Assembly: GCA_020746875.1 (NCBI GenBank)
Contig: JAGTJL010000013.1
Span: 1,922,001-1,986,000, forward strand
Length of the DNA: 64,000 bases
DNA from: Rhexocercosporidium sp. MPI-PUGE-AT-0058
Taxonomy: Eukaryota; Ascomycota; Leotiomycetes; Helotiales
Direction: 5' to 3'
The notes under the pieces are model-generated. The model did not search any database, had not been told where the DNA came from, and saw nothing but the letters and a program-made list of their open reading frames with translations. Made by a program: the position numbers and the translations under genes. This document shows positions 29,976 to 41,225 of the stretch, piece after piece (position 1 is the stretch's first letter; each line of letters begins with the position of its first letter).

Positions 29976-30845
29976 CTACTTCGTTTTCCGCCTCACAGCA
30001 ACAGCCCGACGCTGATCCGTAGTCACAACCTCAAAGTCCAACACAAAACTCGTCCCTACACCCATAGCCTCAAATCTAAGACCATCTCGGCCTATGCTGA
30101 ACCCCAACTCCCCAAAACCTCCAGGCGGACCAAGCGTCTCCTTCATCTCATCGAGGGCCTCTTTATCAACAACCAAATTCCAAGCCAGGGTTCGCTGTCC
30201 TTCATTTGAGTGATCTGTTTGTGTACGCTGTAGACGAACTGTTTGTATTGTGGAGCGCGAGTTGGAATCTTGGATGAGGATCTTGAGTGGGACGTGAGGG
30301 GTATTTGTTGCGGGTGATCCCAGGGTTATTTTGTGGATGAAGGTGAGAAATTGGGAGGTTCGTGACAGGATACTGGTGAGTTCTGTTTGCAGATTACGTC
30401 GCTGATCTTTTGCGAATGGGATGATGATGTCGAGCAGTATCACAAGACCATGATGTAGTATCCAGGAAACGACCATCCGATCTACCAGAACCCGAACAGC
30501 AGTTGGCACCTTTGAAGGATTGATATCACCACAGCTGCTTAGTCTTTCCACGGCAAACATCGGATCCCACACCACTCTGAGCACGACTCTCAACGCCGAA
30601 TTCCCTAGGACACCAAGGACAAGCTGGCATATCCAGAAAGCAGCAATCCCAACCCAAACCTCGGATATTGTCGGAATAGCCTCCGGAGCAAGAACCCTTC
30701 TCAAGCGATGGATTTTAAGAAGAGGATACTGAAGGGCAAGCATGCAGCAAACAACGGCGAAATTTGACATCCAACCCAGAGCATCCTCTAGCCCTTTACT
30801 CACTGTTTCCTTCCCGAACTCGCCGCTCTCATACAAGTTTGCCAT
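29976..30845 (-). CDS. membrane protein of unknown function
   Basis: Single-exon frame of 289 residues with an ATG at 30845. I do not recognise it. Hydrophobic stretches near residues 25-45 ('MSNFAVVCCMLALQYPLL'), 65-90 ('VWVGIAAFWICQLVLGVLG') and 130-150 ('SWILHHGLVILLDIIIPFA') suggest three membrane spans. A soluble C-terminal half of about 130 residues follows, with beta-strand character. No signal peptide cleavage site or catalytic motif is apparent. Length, composition and the 43-bp convergent spacing to the rhodopsin-like gene support a real gene. Confidence 0.6.
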   Translation of the reverse strand: MANLYESGEFGKETVSKGLEDALGWMSNFAVVCCMLALQYPLLKIHRLRRVLAPEAIPTISEVWVGIAAFWICQLVLGVLGNSALRVVLRVVWDPMFAVERLSSCGDINPSKVPTAVRVLVDRMVVSWILHHGLVILLDIIIPFAKDQRRNLQTELTSILSRTSQFLTFIHKITLGSPATNTPHVPLKILIQDSNSRSTIQTVRLQRTQTDHSNEGQRTLAWNLVVDKEALDEMKETLGPPGGFGELGFSIGRDGLRFEAMGVGTSFVLDFEVVTTDQRRAVAVRRKTK

Positions 30846-31650
30846 CAGCCCACGCTCGTGAATCGACTCTTAAAGAATTAAATCCCCGCAGTCTTCATGT
30901 CGAGATCGCCCCAACAATTCTCACAGAGCGGAACGGAGCGAAGATGAGTAAACAGTTCTCTAGCAAAGCGAAATTCAAATCAACCCCCCAAAATGAAGAA
31001 AGCGGCATTACTCCCCCCCTGTATTCCCCCAGCCTACGGAGCTACGAATACGCCTACCGAATACGGTTTGTATGCATACCAGGCTCCAAGTAGGTACAGA
31101 ATACAGTTACAGTACCGAGAGTTCTCGCAAACGAGGACGCCAATTGGAGCTTGCTTACGACGGCCGGGATGATGGCTGTCCGAATGCCGGTGGGAAAAGG
31201 CAGGGGATCAAAGGATGCATGCAGGGCAACTGGACAATCGATCGGTCCAGCTGATGACCGGGCTGAGAGGCTTTTGTGGATGGAAGAAGCGGTGTGGATG
31301 ACTTGCATGAGCTGGTGAGCGTGATCACGTGGAGCACGGAATTGAGTTCTGGGGGAGTGAGCATTATCAGGGCAGGATTGTTTCTTGATGAAGTGGTATT
31401 GAGAAGTCGTGATGAGACTACAGATCTCTGTTCTCATCGAACGCGACGGAAGAGATTTCCCGTTGAGATCTAGAGCTTTAGAAGGCCAAGTAGACTAATG
31501 TTGTTCATTTCCAGGCAAAGCCATGGGAAATACTGTTTTATTCAAGAAGACAAATACACGAATACCAACACGAACCTGAGAGCTCGCTCGCCATACAAAC
31601 GACTGACAGCTAATATCACCACCCGTCATCCAATTTTCTTTCACAGCCAA
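30846..31650. other. intergenic, no gene seen
   Basis: About 800 bp with the promoter of the unknown membrane protein and the 3' region of the DUF2235 gene. No supported open frame. Confidence 0.5.
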
Positions 31651-33751
31651 TCAAACAACAACTCTCCAAACCGCATTCTTATCGACCACATTCCGAATTT
31701 TATACTCGCCTTCCGCAATCCTCCTCTCAACACTCCAATGCAACAACGGCTCCACCTCTCTTACAGCTCTAAAGCGTCCCATATTCATTCGAACGACCTT
31801 CTCCCACTCCTCCGTCTTCTTCTTCTGTACTCGCACTTTCACGGGCCAGAACTCGAGAACCCACCAACCTTTCGCTTGTTCGAGTTGGTCGTTAATTGGT
31901 GCCATCGCATCAAAATGATCTTCGACGTGTTCAGGGAGGAGATCGAAATCAGACACAGGCCTTGTGGATTGTTTCCTCTGTAGAAGCCCCCGGTCTTTCT
32001 CGACATCACCTTCCAGTGCATCATCCACACCAAGAGCAGTTGACCTCCTCTCAAGCGGCGGCAAAACTCCAGCTTCGTACAGCTCAACCGTACAAGGTGA
32101 AGGTCCAACAACCGGTTTCCTCATCTGTTTATACACTGGCCACACAGTCGGCACATCAATACCCGTGTCAGCCAACGCAGCTGTCCCGAACAGAATCCCC
32201 GTATCACATTCAAAACACTGCCTGATCATCCAACGCAGCGGGATACGCGATAACATATGTCTCTCGCCATTTGCAACAGCACCACCTCCCACATCTGCAT
32301 GGCAGCCCGCAAACCAGACCTCGAGGACATCAGTCTTCACATTCTCGTGCACTAATTGATCTGCCTTCTCGAAAGCCGCTTCACGCTTGTCCTGCTTCTT
32401 GTTTGAAGTAATGCAATCCGTGTCGTTTCCATCACCAACATCTTCTGCACCAGGCGTGGGTTTGATCCCAAAACATCCCCCAAATAACCTCCCCAATTTG
32501 CCAACATCCTCGTCTCTCTTCTTCCTAATCCTGTCCATATGCGGATGATCATGCATCACACCCTCACCCTTCTGCCCCGCTGCCGGATCCCGATGCTGAT
32601 ACTGACACAGCTTAAACTTGGCCCTATGTTCATCCAACGCCATCGCATGCCTAAACCACACAATACTATTCGTCGGGCTCTTGCCAAATGGCAACACCCT
32701 CGGGAAGAAGCCCACACTACTCACGCAATCCCACACTCCCACAAAATGCACATTCACATTAATGCAGAACGTCTTCTTGAACTGCGCGCTCATCTCCCAT
32801 CCGGCTTTGGAGTCGTCTTTGTAGAAGTTGTACGCGAATGATACTTGTGCTGTGTTGTGTGCGGGGAGAAGTCCGACCTTGTGAAGCATACCAGAGAGGC
32901 ATCGGACGGTATAGGAACCGCGACTAAAGCCGAGGAGGCAGATTTTGTCGCCTTCCTGGTAGTTTTGCATGAGGAATTTGTAGGCGTCTTTGATATGGAT
33001 GCCGAGACCGCTGCCGACTGCCATGTCGACTGTGAGGAATTAGTGTTGGTCTTCGCGGGAAGTTGAAAGGCTTTGAGAATATCTCAAGACAGCTTTAACG
33101 AGGCTACAGGACGCTTAATTCGCCGGGGTGCATTGAGGGAGAAGGAAGATTGCTGCAAGCACTCACCAGCTGCTGAAATACCACCTTTCAGACCATGACC
33201 GTCGTATGTCCCGATGCCGGATCTGGAGGAAGATTCAATGTCAGTACGAGCGAACTATAATCCGGCTCAGGCTGAATTCAGAAATAACTTTGGAAGTGTT
33301 GCAAAAGAAACTTACTGGTAATAGGTGACTTGTGAAGGGTCGTCTTTCTTCAGACATGCAACGAAATTGACGACATTGCCTGGAAAAGGGAATGTCAATG
33401 AATTGTTTTCAATGCTCCGTTGCGAAAATGGCCAACGGTCTTAAGCCACCCCTCTTCTTCCGCTCCAGACTCATCTATCTCGACATTTCTGAAACTCAAT
33501 CACTCACTGTTGTCGCCATCAAACTTGTCACCCGTTCCATCAAGACAAATTACAAGCGTTCTCACACTCGGATACGCCGCATTCGAATCTCGTACCGCGC
33601 GAATTGCTTTCGGCAATGGACCAGGGACAAAGTCCTCAACCGAGGTCTGCGTCGTTGAGAGAGACATATTTCGTGATGCGTGTACTCTCGAGTCGCATGT
33701 TTGTGTGGGATATGACTTCGGTCGCCAGTGTTCTTGTATATGGGTTCCCAT
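31651..33751 (-). CDS. DUF2235 (T6SS phospholipase-like) alpha/beta hydrolase
   Basis: Four exons on the minus strand: 33508-33751, 33316-33379, 33177-33232 and 31651-33029, total 1743 nt, 580 residues. The N-terminal strand 'TLVICLDGTGDKFDGDNSN' and the nucleophile elbow 'LLGFSRGSYTVRCL' (G-x-S-x-G) are hallmarks of DUF2235, the catalytic domain shared with bacterial Tle1 phospholipase effectors. Later family blocks include 'FVGVWDCVSSVGF', 'FRHAMALDEHRAKF' and 'EVWFAGCHADVGGG' (catalytic Asp and His region). The protein is probably an esterase or lipase of the cytoplasm, as no signal peptide is seen. Fungal members are numerous and mostly uncharacterised. An alternative start at an internal ATG near 33667 (MSLSTTQ) would shorten it by 28 residues. 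Confidence 0.87.
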
Positions 33752-35414
33752 GGTGATATCAGGGTGTACAAATGCTGTTGTGGAGTTCGTGAGACAGATG
33801 ATCGTTTGTTGACGTAGAGAAAGGGGTACTGAATGTCAACGATGTGAGGAGATGTTCCTCGAATCGATCCAGGATTCGACAGACAGAAAGACTTTTGGAT
33901 GCTTTTTGAAGATATTCTTCTTGGCTGACAGTTCTATAATACTTTTGTTCGACAAGCTTCCTCGAAAGGCAGTACGGGAACATGGGATAGAGACTAGAGT
34001 AGTATGGGAGTTCTTTCCTGAGATCACATCGCGGCAGAGCACGCCAACCCGAATCACTCCTCTCAACCACTCACTTGCAATGAAGCAACCTTGCCCCCAA
34101 TGAACTCACTAGATCCCGCTTCTGCGTGATTCAATATGTCACCGCGCATCGCATCACTAGAGACCTACCCAATAGGTTTCCTCATCAACCAACCCCTCAT
34201 CTTCCTGACGCCTAGTCACGATAATCCATCCATGCTACCATCTCGTTGTCCCGGCACCAAGCTCCCACTGGCATCCAAGCCGTCCCTCACACCGATCAAT
34301 GCATCAAAAGCGGACCGGACCGGCAGAAGTTGGACGAATAATCTTTTGACAAGCAATCTGATCGGCGGCAGTCAAACCCTTCCGGACGAACCGCAGACGA
34401 ACTAACTGACACCACCTATGGTACCGAATTTTAAGGTTACCGATCCTCGACAAGGGAGGCTGTAGATCATCAGATCGGTTCCAGTGTCTTAGATATGTCA
34501 AGAATTCCCGACGATTCCGTGCCTTGACTAGATTTGATCGATTTGACTTGACCTGCACGAGCAAAGACCGGGATTTGTTGTGTGATGCTGTACGATGCTG
34601 TACGACTGCTCATCAGGTCATCTAAATGCTCATTTGACAGTAAACAAGCGACTCGCATCTCATGTCTCACGACGAATTAATTTATCCTCGGATAAATCGT
34701 CATGTCTCAATCATCAGCTTGCGCTTCCTTCCCCCATGTACTACGCAAGCCACCATCACGGGAACGGGCCATCAATCAGTGAGCGGAAAGTTACACCCCC
34801 TACCAACCTCCTACCAACCTCAACAACTGGGCCACCCATCTCAGTCTAAAGATCGATGAGACATCTCACAGCTCACTATCCTCAAAACTCTTCAATCTAC
34901 AGAAGATCTCTCTGGCCCCTGTGCTGTGAGGAGCACAATGGAAAATAATTGCGAGGTTCACACCACCAAGCGCTGCTAACTAATGCAATGAATGCAACAC
35001 TAATGCTGTGACCTAAGTGAGTTGGTCTGATTGATGCATCACATTGGTTCATCCATTAGACGATCGAATGAGAAGAGTGGCTTTCTAATTCCTGCGTAAT
35101 TCGTGCGTCGCTCTTGAATGCATGTCTCACAGAAGCTCCGTAGCTCTGCGGAGGGGTTGCGACTTCCAGTCCCCCGCTGTTACCTCTCATTTATTTCCTC
35201 CTTGCTTATTTCCTTTCATTACCTCAACACTTCCGTGTTTTGATTCGGAGGTTCCTGCTCTGATAAAAGTCTAGTTTTGCTTTTATTGTCAAACTGCCTT
35301 TTTGCATGTCAACACAAGCTGTTCTCCCTTTATGTACCACAGCCACGCATCTCAAGCTTCACTTTCACCCGAATCTCTTCTCCATTGTTCATTTGGTCTT
35401 GCATTTTGATCAAA
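33752..35414. other. intergenic between divergent genes
   Basis: About 1.7 kb with the promoters of the DUF2235 gene and the Ppo gene. No coding signal with homology. The last 200 bp before 35415 is CT-rich, as expected of a fungal 5' leader. Confidence 0.5.
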
Positions 35415-38400
35415 ATGGCTCCAACAAACTTGAAATCGATCATTGGGACTCTCAGGAGAAAGCCAACTCGCGCACCAGACGGCAAGACAGATGCTGAAGC
35501 TGCCCCAACTCAGATCTCAGAAAAGACATCTATCGGCCATGACATCCTCACCATGGGCCTCAAGAATACAGCCACCGTCGCTCAAGCAATCACCACTCTC
35601 GCTTCTGGTGAGCCAATGGACGACAAAGAACTCCTACTCGAGAATGGCGTTGCAATGCTTCAATCTCTCCCCTTGAACAGTGGACTCAGCGAAAAGATCT
35701 CCAACGACTTCATCGCCATGCTATGGCATGATCTCCCACATCCACCACCCACCCTGGCCGGTCCAACAGCTAGGTACCGAAAGCATGACGGTAGCTGCAA
35801 CAATCCCTGGGCTCCCGAGATGGGCAAAGCTGGAGCTCCGTACTCTCGAAGCGTGCCCCCTCTCAAAAACCAGGGACCTAACCTACCGGACCCAGAGCTT
35901 GTCTTCGACCAACTTCTCAAACGAAATGGCACATTCCGTCCTCACCCCTCTGGATTGAATCGTCTCTTCTTCTCCTTCGCCACCATCGTCATCCACGAAT
36001 GTTTCCAGACATCTCGTGAGAATCCGTGGATCAATGAGACATCTAGCTATGTCGATCTCAGCACCATCTATGGAAATACCGAACGTGAGCAGGAACGTGT
36101 CAGAACTCGTGAGAACGGAACCATCTTCCCAGATTCGATTGCTTCAGAGAGAATTATGATGATGCCTCCTGGTGTCATCGCTGTATTACTCATGTTCTCG
36201 AGAAACCACAACCACATTGCTGCAAATATGTTGACGGTGAATGAGGATGGGAAATACAAACCCTGGGAGTCCCTGGATGAGAAGCAGAGGAAATGGTAAG
36301 GCATTGTGAGACGATAATGTGATCGGCCAGCTAACCTTTCTCAGGCAAGACGAAGACATCTTCCAAATCTCACGAAATATCAATGTCGGATACTTCGCTG
36401 CCGTGGTGCTGAGGGACTACGTGGCAGCTATTCTCAACACCCCACGATCCAATTCAACTTGGTCTCTTGATCTCGGAAAGGAGATCAAGCAATTTGGAAA
36501 GCGAGTTGAGCGAGGAACAGGAAACGTCGTGTCTGTTGAATTCGCTGTCCTTTATCATTGGCACGCAGCTCTCAGTGCTGCTGACGACAAATGGATGGAG
36601 TATGTCTTGAAAGATGCTCTGCCAGATCTCAAATCGGTCGATGACATGACAACCGAAAAGTTTCTGCACGTCATGAAAACGAAAGGACATCAGCTCATGT
36701 CGAAGCCAGCCAGAGAATGGACTTTCGGCGGTCTCCAAAGAGGTCCTGATGGAAGTTTCAGTGACTATGATCTTGCCGAGATCCTCAAAAACTGTGTCGA
36801 GGAACCTGCCCATGCCTTCGGAGCTCATGGAACACCGGCCAGTCTAAAGATTGTTGATATCATGGGCCAATTGCAAGCTAGAGATGTGTTCAATGTTTGC
36901 ACAATGAACGAGTAAGTTTCACACCTTTATTGAAGATATATTGGCTGATGAGAATAGATTTCGTCGCTACCTAAATCTCAAGCCATATGAGAGCTTCGAG
37001 GACTGGAACCCGGAGAAGGAGACCGCCAGAGCTGCGGAACTCTTGTACGGTCACATTGACAACCTCGAACTCTATCCTGGTCTGATGGCAGAGTGCACAA
37101 AGCCTGCTATGCCGGGCAGTGGTGTGTGCCCTGGTCAAACAACAGGACGAGGTATTCTCGACGATGCCGTGGCACTTGTTCGAGGTGATCGTTTCTTGAG
37201 CTACGATTTTAATAGCAGCACGTTGACAAATTGGGGGTTTGCTAAGCTGGGACAAACTGTTCCAGGTGCTTATGGAGGAGTTCTTCCTTATCTTCTATTC
37301 AACGGGCTTCCAGGGGCTTGGACAGGTACCTCATCATATGCCCTGCTCCCATTCTATACCCCAAGCGCAGCCAAGGGGATACTGAAGCAGAACAAGGTGC
37401 TTGAGAGGTATGACTTCGAGAGACCAGCCAGTGACATGGAAGTGATTGGTATCCACACACATGATGGATGCAAGAGGGTATTCGAGGATCGAGAGAACTT
37501 CCGAGTCATGTACCAGAAGGCAATCCGTAACTGCACTGATGGTCATGACTTCATGATCGGATGGGATGATGCTAAGAGGCACGACGAGCGTTCCAGCATC
37601 CTTCACAAGGTTATGTTCGAGGAGAAATTCGAGGCCAAGATGTCCTTGTTCTTCAAGACCAATGTCGCAAGATTGATCAAGGATAATTCTCTGAAGTATT
37701 CAAACAGCACAAGAAGGTCGATTGATATTGTTCGAGATGTCACCAATGTCACCCCGATTCTCTGGCTCGCAGAACGATTCGCCATCCCTCTCAAGACTGC
37801 TAAGTATCCTCATGGATTGATACCTATCCCAGATGCCTTCAAAGCTTACCTCGTACTCTTTATGTACCAAAGCTTCAATATCATTCCGGCGAATGAATGG
37901 GCGTTGAGAGAAGGTGGCATTCAAGCTGGTGAAGCTCTAAGGAAGATCTTCACGGCCCATCTTAAAACCCAACAAGGCTTCAAAGAAGGCATCGTTGATT
38001 GGCTCGCCAAGGGCAGTGCTTTCGAAGTTAATCCCGAGGCAGACAGGTTGTACCATGCTCTCAACAATTCAAAGTTGCCAATCGGTGATCTTGTCGGTGA
38101 TTGCATCGGAATGGGAGCTCCAGTCGCTGGAAACTTGACTCAACAAGCGTCTCTCCTCATCGATCTGTATCTCAGCGAGGGGTACGAGGAGTACAAAGCT
38201 CGCATTGTCGAGCTTGCCAATATGGACGATGAAGCTTCCGAGCGAGAACTCCAGGGCTTCGTTTTCGAAGGCATGCGTCACGCAGGAGTTGTCCCCGGTC
38301 TTCCTCGTGTTGCCTCCAAAGACATCACTTTCATCGACGGTGTCCGCGGTCCCATCAACATCAAAGCCGGCCACACGATCCTCATCGCCACCTCCAAAGC

Positions 38401-38704
38401 GGCCATGGACCCCATTCAGTTCCCCAACCCAGAGAAGCTCGACCCGCACCGTCCATTCAAGGATTACATCCTCCTTGGCCACGGTATGCATTTCTGCTAC
38501 GGTGCACGCATGGTTGGATGTTCTCTCGCAGCTACACTGAGAGAGGTATTCAAGCTGAAGAACATTAGACGCGCTCCTGGACGACAGGGACATTTCACCA
38601 TTGTGGAGCATGAATTTGCAGGTGTCAAGATGAGAAAGTATTTGGATGCTAATGCGGTCGAGAGCCCGATTCCGACGACGCTGACTTTGGAGTATGATGA
38701 GTGA
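35415..38704 (+). CDS. ppo: Ppo-type fatty-acid dioxygenase-P450 fusion (linoleate diol synthase family)
   Basis: Three exons: 35415-36295, 36345-36911 and 36958-38704, total 3195 nt, 1064 residues, the usual length for Ppo enzymes. I start at the ATG at 35415 (MAPTNLKS). The N-terminal haem peroxidase/dioxygenase domain has the distal His in 'IVIHECFQTS' (H194), the catalytic Tyr and proximal His in 'VLYHWHAAL' (Y364, H367; most relatives have YRWH), and 'YVDLSTIYGN'. The C-terminal P450-like domain has an ExxR in 'FEGMRHAGVVPGLPR' and a haem Cys in 'LGHGMHFCYGARM' (C996), so it looks catalytically complete. Such enzymes convert linoleic or oleic acid to a hydroperoxide and isomerise it to diols (psi factors) that steer sporulation and toxin production. 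The I-helix segment reads 'GAPVAGNLTQQ', so product specificity cannot be assigned. Confidence 0.92.
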
Positions 38705-39059
38705 GAGATGGGATGAATTTTGAAATGAGAGGCGTGGGGATATTTCGGTATTTTCTTTACAGGTAATGTGGTCTTGGCTGCGATTCTTTTCTTTTCTACG
38801 CGCTTTGTTTTGGTTTACTTTTGAGCTGGTTGTGAAGCGAGTCCCCTCTGTGCGATACGAATTTGAACAATAGACCGATCTGTTGGGGAATTTTTAGCAA
38901 GCTCTCACCGAACTTAATACCAATTTGAAGATCCTAGTTCTCAACTCAAGCAGTGCCGAAGCGAAATGAGTGCGAGGTGTAAAACAAATTTCAATTGAAG
39001 ATGATGAGAACCATTTTCATTTCAACAACCGATTGGTCTAAACAACATGCCATACCTCC
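38705..39059. other. intergenic between convergent genes
   Basis: 355 bp of shared 3' region between the Ppo gene and the broken P450. Nothing else seen. Confidence 0.5.
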
Positions 39060-40781
39060 TCACTTCCCAAACATGACTCTAACGCCTTTACTCCCCTTCC
39101 TAATCCCTGGAATGAACAAATCATGATCCAACTCCACATCCTCTCTCCCCGTCTCCCACAACTTCACCTTCGCACTTGACTGCATGCCTTGGCCCCCATA
39201 CCTCCCAAACAGCGCATTCAAACACAGATACAGCTCTGCAAACGCTAGTTTTATCCCCGCACATTGCCGAGAGCCTTTGCTAAAGGAGACGAGGTACCGA
39301 TCTAGGCTCTTATTGTTCAGCCATCGCGAGGGCTGGAATTCGAGAGGAGAAGGAAAGATCCGTGGGTCGAGGTGTTGAATTCCAGCAGACATGCTTACGG
39401 GGATCTATTGGTTGGTAGGTTAGTATGAAAGTAGGCACTAGGAGGAAGATGAACGTACATTCGGAGGTATACTCCACACAGTTTCCCCATCCCTCAAGAC
39501 TAAACTTTCCGTTGGCGCAATCCTAGGTAACCTCGCACAAACACCATATGACAATCTCAATCCCTCCTGAATAACTGCACTCAAATACGGTAATTTCTCA
39601 AGCTCTACACCGGTACTCGCCTGCGCTTGCTTCAACTCCCCTCGTAGTTTAATCAAGATCTGAGGATTAGAAAATAAATAGAATGTTATTACTGTCAGAC
39701 ACCACGCCGTAGTTTCCGTCCCGGCTGCGATGAACGTCTGCCCTTCTTGATACAATCTGTCGGGGGATTTCTCGAAAGCAGGTAGGCTGCTGGATAGGAT
39801 GTCGTGGAAGATTGTTGGGATGGACTTGTCCTTGTGTTTTGCTGTTTGTGTTTCGGATATTATTTGTGCGATTTTGGATTTACATGTCTACTTTCTGTCA
39901 ATCTAGATTACACCAGAGATGGGGGAAAGCCGAGCAGGAGCAGGAAGAAAAGGTATCAAACGTACATTTTGCATCTTCGCAAACGCTGCCATCCCTCTAT
40001 CAACCCTCGTTGTGATAAACTCTGGGATCGAAAGCACCACCGGCAACAACCACCCAAACTGCTTCGCCGCAGCCCCAATATGATGAATCGAATCCATCAT
40101 CGAGAAGAAATCCTGGTTAAAATCCTCTTTATCCAGATAATGCTGAGACTCTCCAAATGCATACTCGATAATGATATCGCTCGTGAAAGCACTAAAGATG
40201 ATATTCAGATTCACCGGCTCTCCCGTCTCTTCAAGTCTCTCCAATCGATGCATGAGTTTTGAGACGTTGCCTTGGATAATAGGCTCGAGTTTCCTGACGT
40301 TGTTCTTCGAGAAGAAGGGGTTTATGGCACTGCGCCGTAACCTGTGATGGTCGTGGTCGATTGTCGCGAGAGATCCTTCCGTCATACCGAATAGTCGTAC
40401 GAACCACGGGTATTTATTCCGTTTCCTTCCCCCCCTGCATACAACTCCTCGTAGAAGTTTGGGTCGTTGACATGAAGTTCATGGGGGGATATCCGGACAA
40501 TTGGTCCTAGAATCAAGTTAGGAATTATGTTGGGCGGAACTGTCGTACACACCGTGTTTTTCATGCATCTTCTTGATCTCCGCCATGTATGTACCGGTTT
40601 TGATCACATCGTAGTAGAATTCATACCACAACGTCATAGCCGCCAGTTTTGGACCTGGGAACTTCGAGATCGGACTCAGATACAGACGATACATTGCCAG
40701 CGCAGAAACATATATGAAGAACACCGCAGTCCAAACTACAAATGTGTTCCATCCCAATCCCCATGTCTCAAATGATGCCAT
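39060..40781 (-). pseudogene. cytochrome P450 with a one-base frameshift
   Basis: Four minus-strand exons: 40553-40781, 39966-40506, 39887 down to 39459, and 39404 down to 39060. An N-terminal membrane anchor is followed by 'ISKFPGPKLAAMTLWYE', then 'AGTETTAW' (I helix), 'EGLRLSYGVCARLPR' (ExxR) and the haem loop 'FSKGSRQCAGI'. It resembles the CYP65/trichodiene-oxygenase-like group found in secondary-metabolite clusters. In exon 2 a run of seven C (40429-40435) shifts the frame: 'FYEELYAGG' is in one frame and '[12 protein letters not shown]' in another, and the run is one base short. All other exons join in phase (with one more base the total would be 514 codons). It is either a recent pseudogene or a homopolymer sequencing error. 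It is divergent from the methyltransferase at 41226. Confidence 0.8.
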
Positions 40782-41225
40782 TATAGCACCTGGGTCGCAC
40801 GGATCAACTCAACAACCAAAAATTTGATGACCTCGGTACGAAACGGCAGATCTATCTCTATTTCTGCACCCAGATACCTGGCTTCTCCACGTGCACCCAT
40901 ATCAGTGGATTTCAACAGTGGGGGTCTATGCAGGCAATAACACATCGTGTTAGACGAATGTATTCGACGTCCCGTCTGGAATCTCTCCCGATTCGCCAAT
41001 TCGATAACCCGGTTACAAGAGGAATAGTTCGGGAAATAAATTGGTGCTGTCAGAAATATGAGGGAACTGTGATGTGATTTCATTTTCTGCACTGTGCCGC
41101 TGGGCTCCGCCTTGTGCCCGACTCCGTACATAAACGATGTGTTCCTCTGGAGGAACGGTTGAAATTGCTTGTCGTTGAGCTGAAGATATATTAATTTTCG
41201 ATATCGAAATTGTATTTTTGTCATA
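40782..41225. promoter_or_regulatory. divergent promoter region of the P450 and methyltransferase
   Basis: 444 bp between two start codons pointing apart. A shared bidirectional promoter is typical of co-regulated secondary-metabolism genes. I see no clear factor-binding palindrome. Confidence 0.45.

Noticed and set aside
38069..38611. 180-codon minus-strand frame inside the Ppo gene
   Set aside because: Antisense shadow of a conserved P450 domain.
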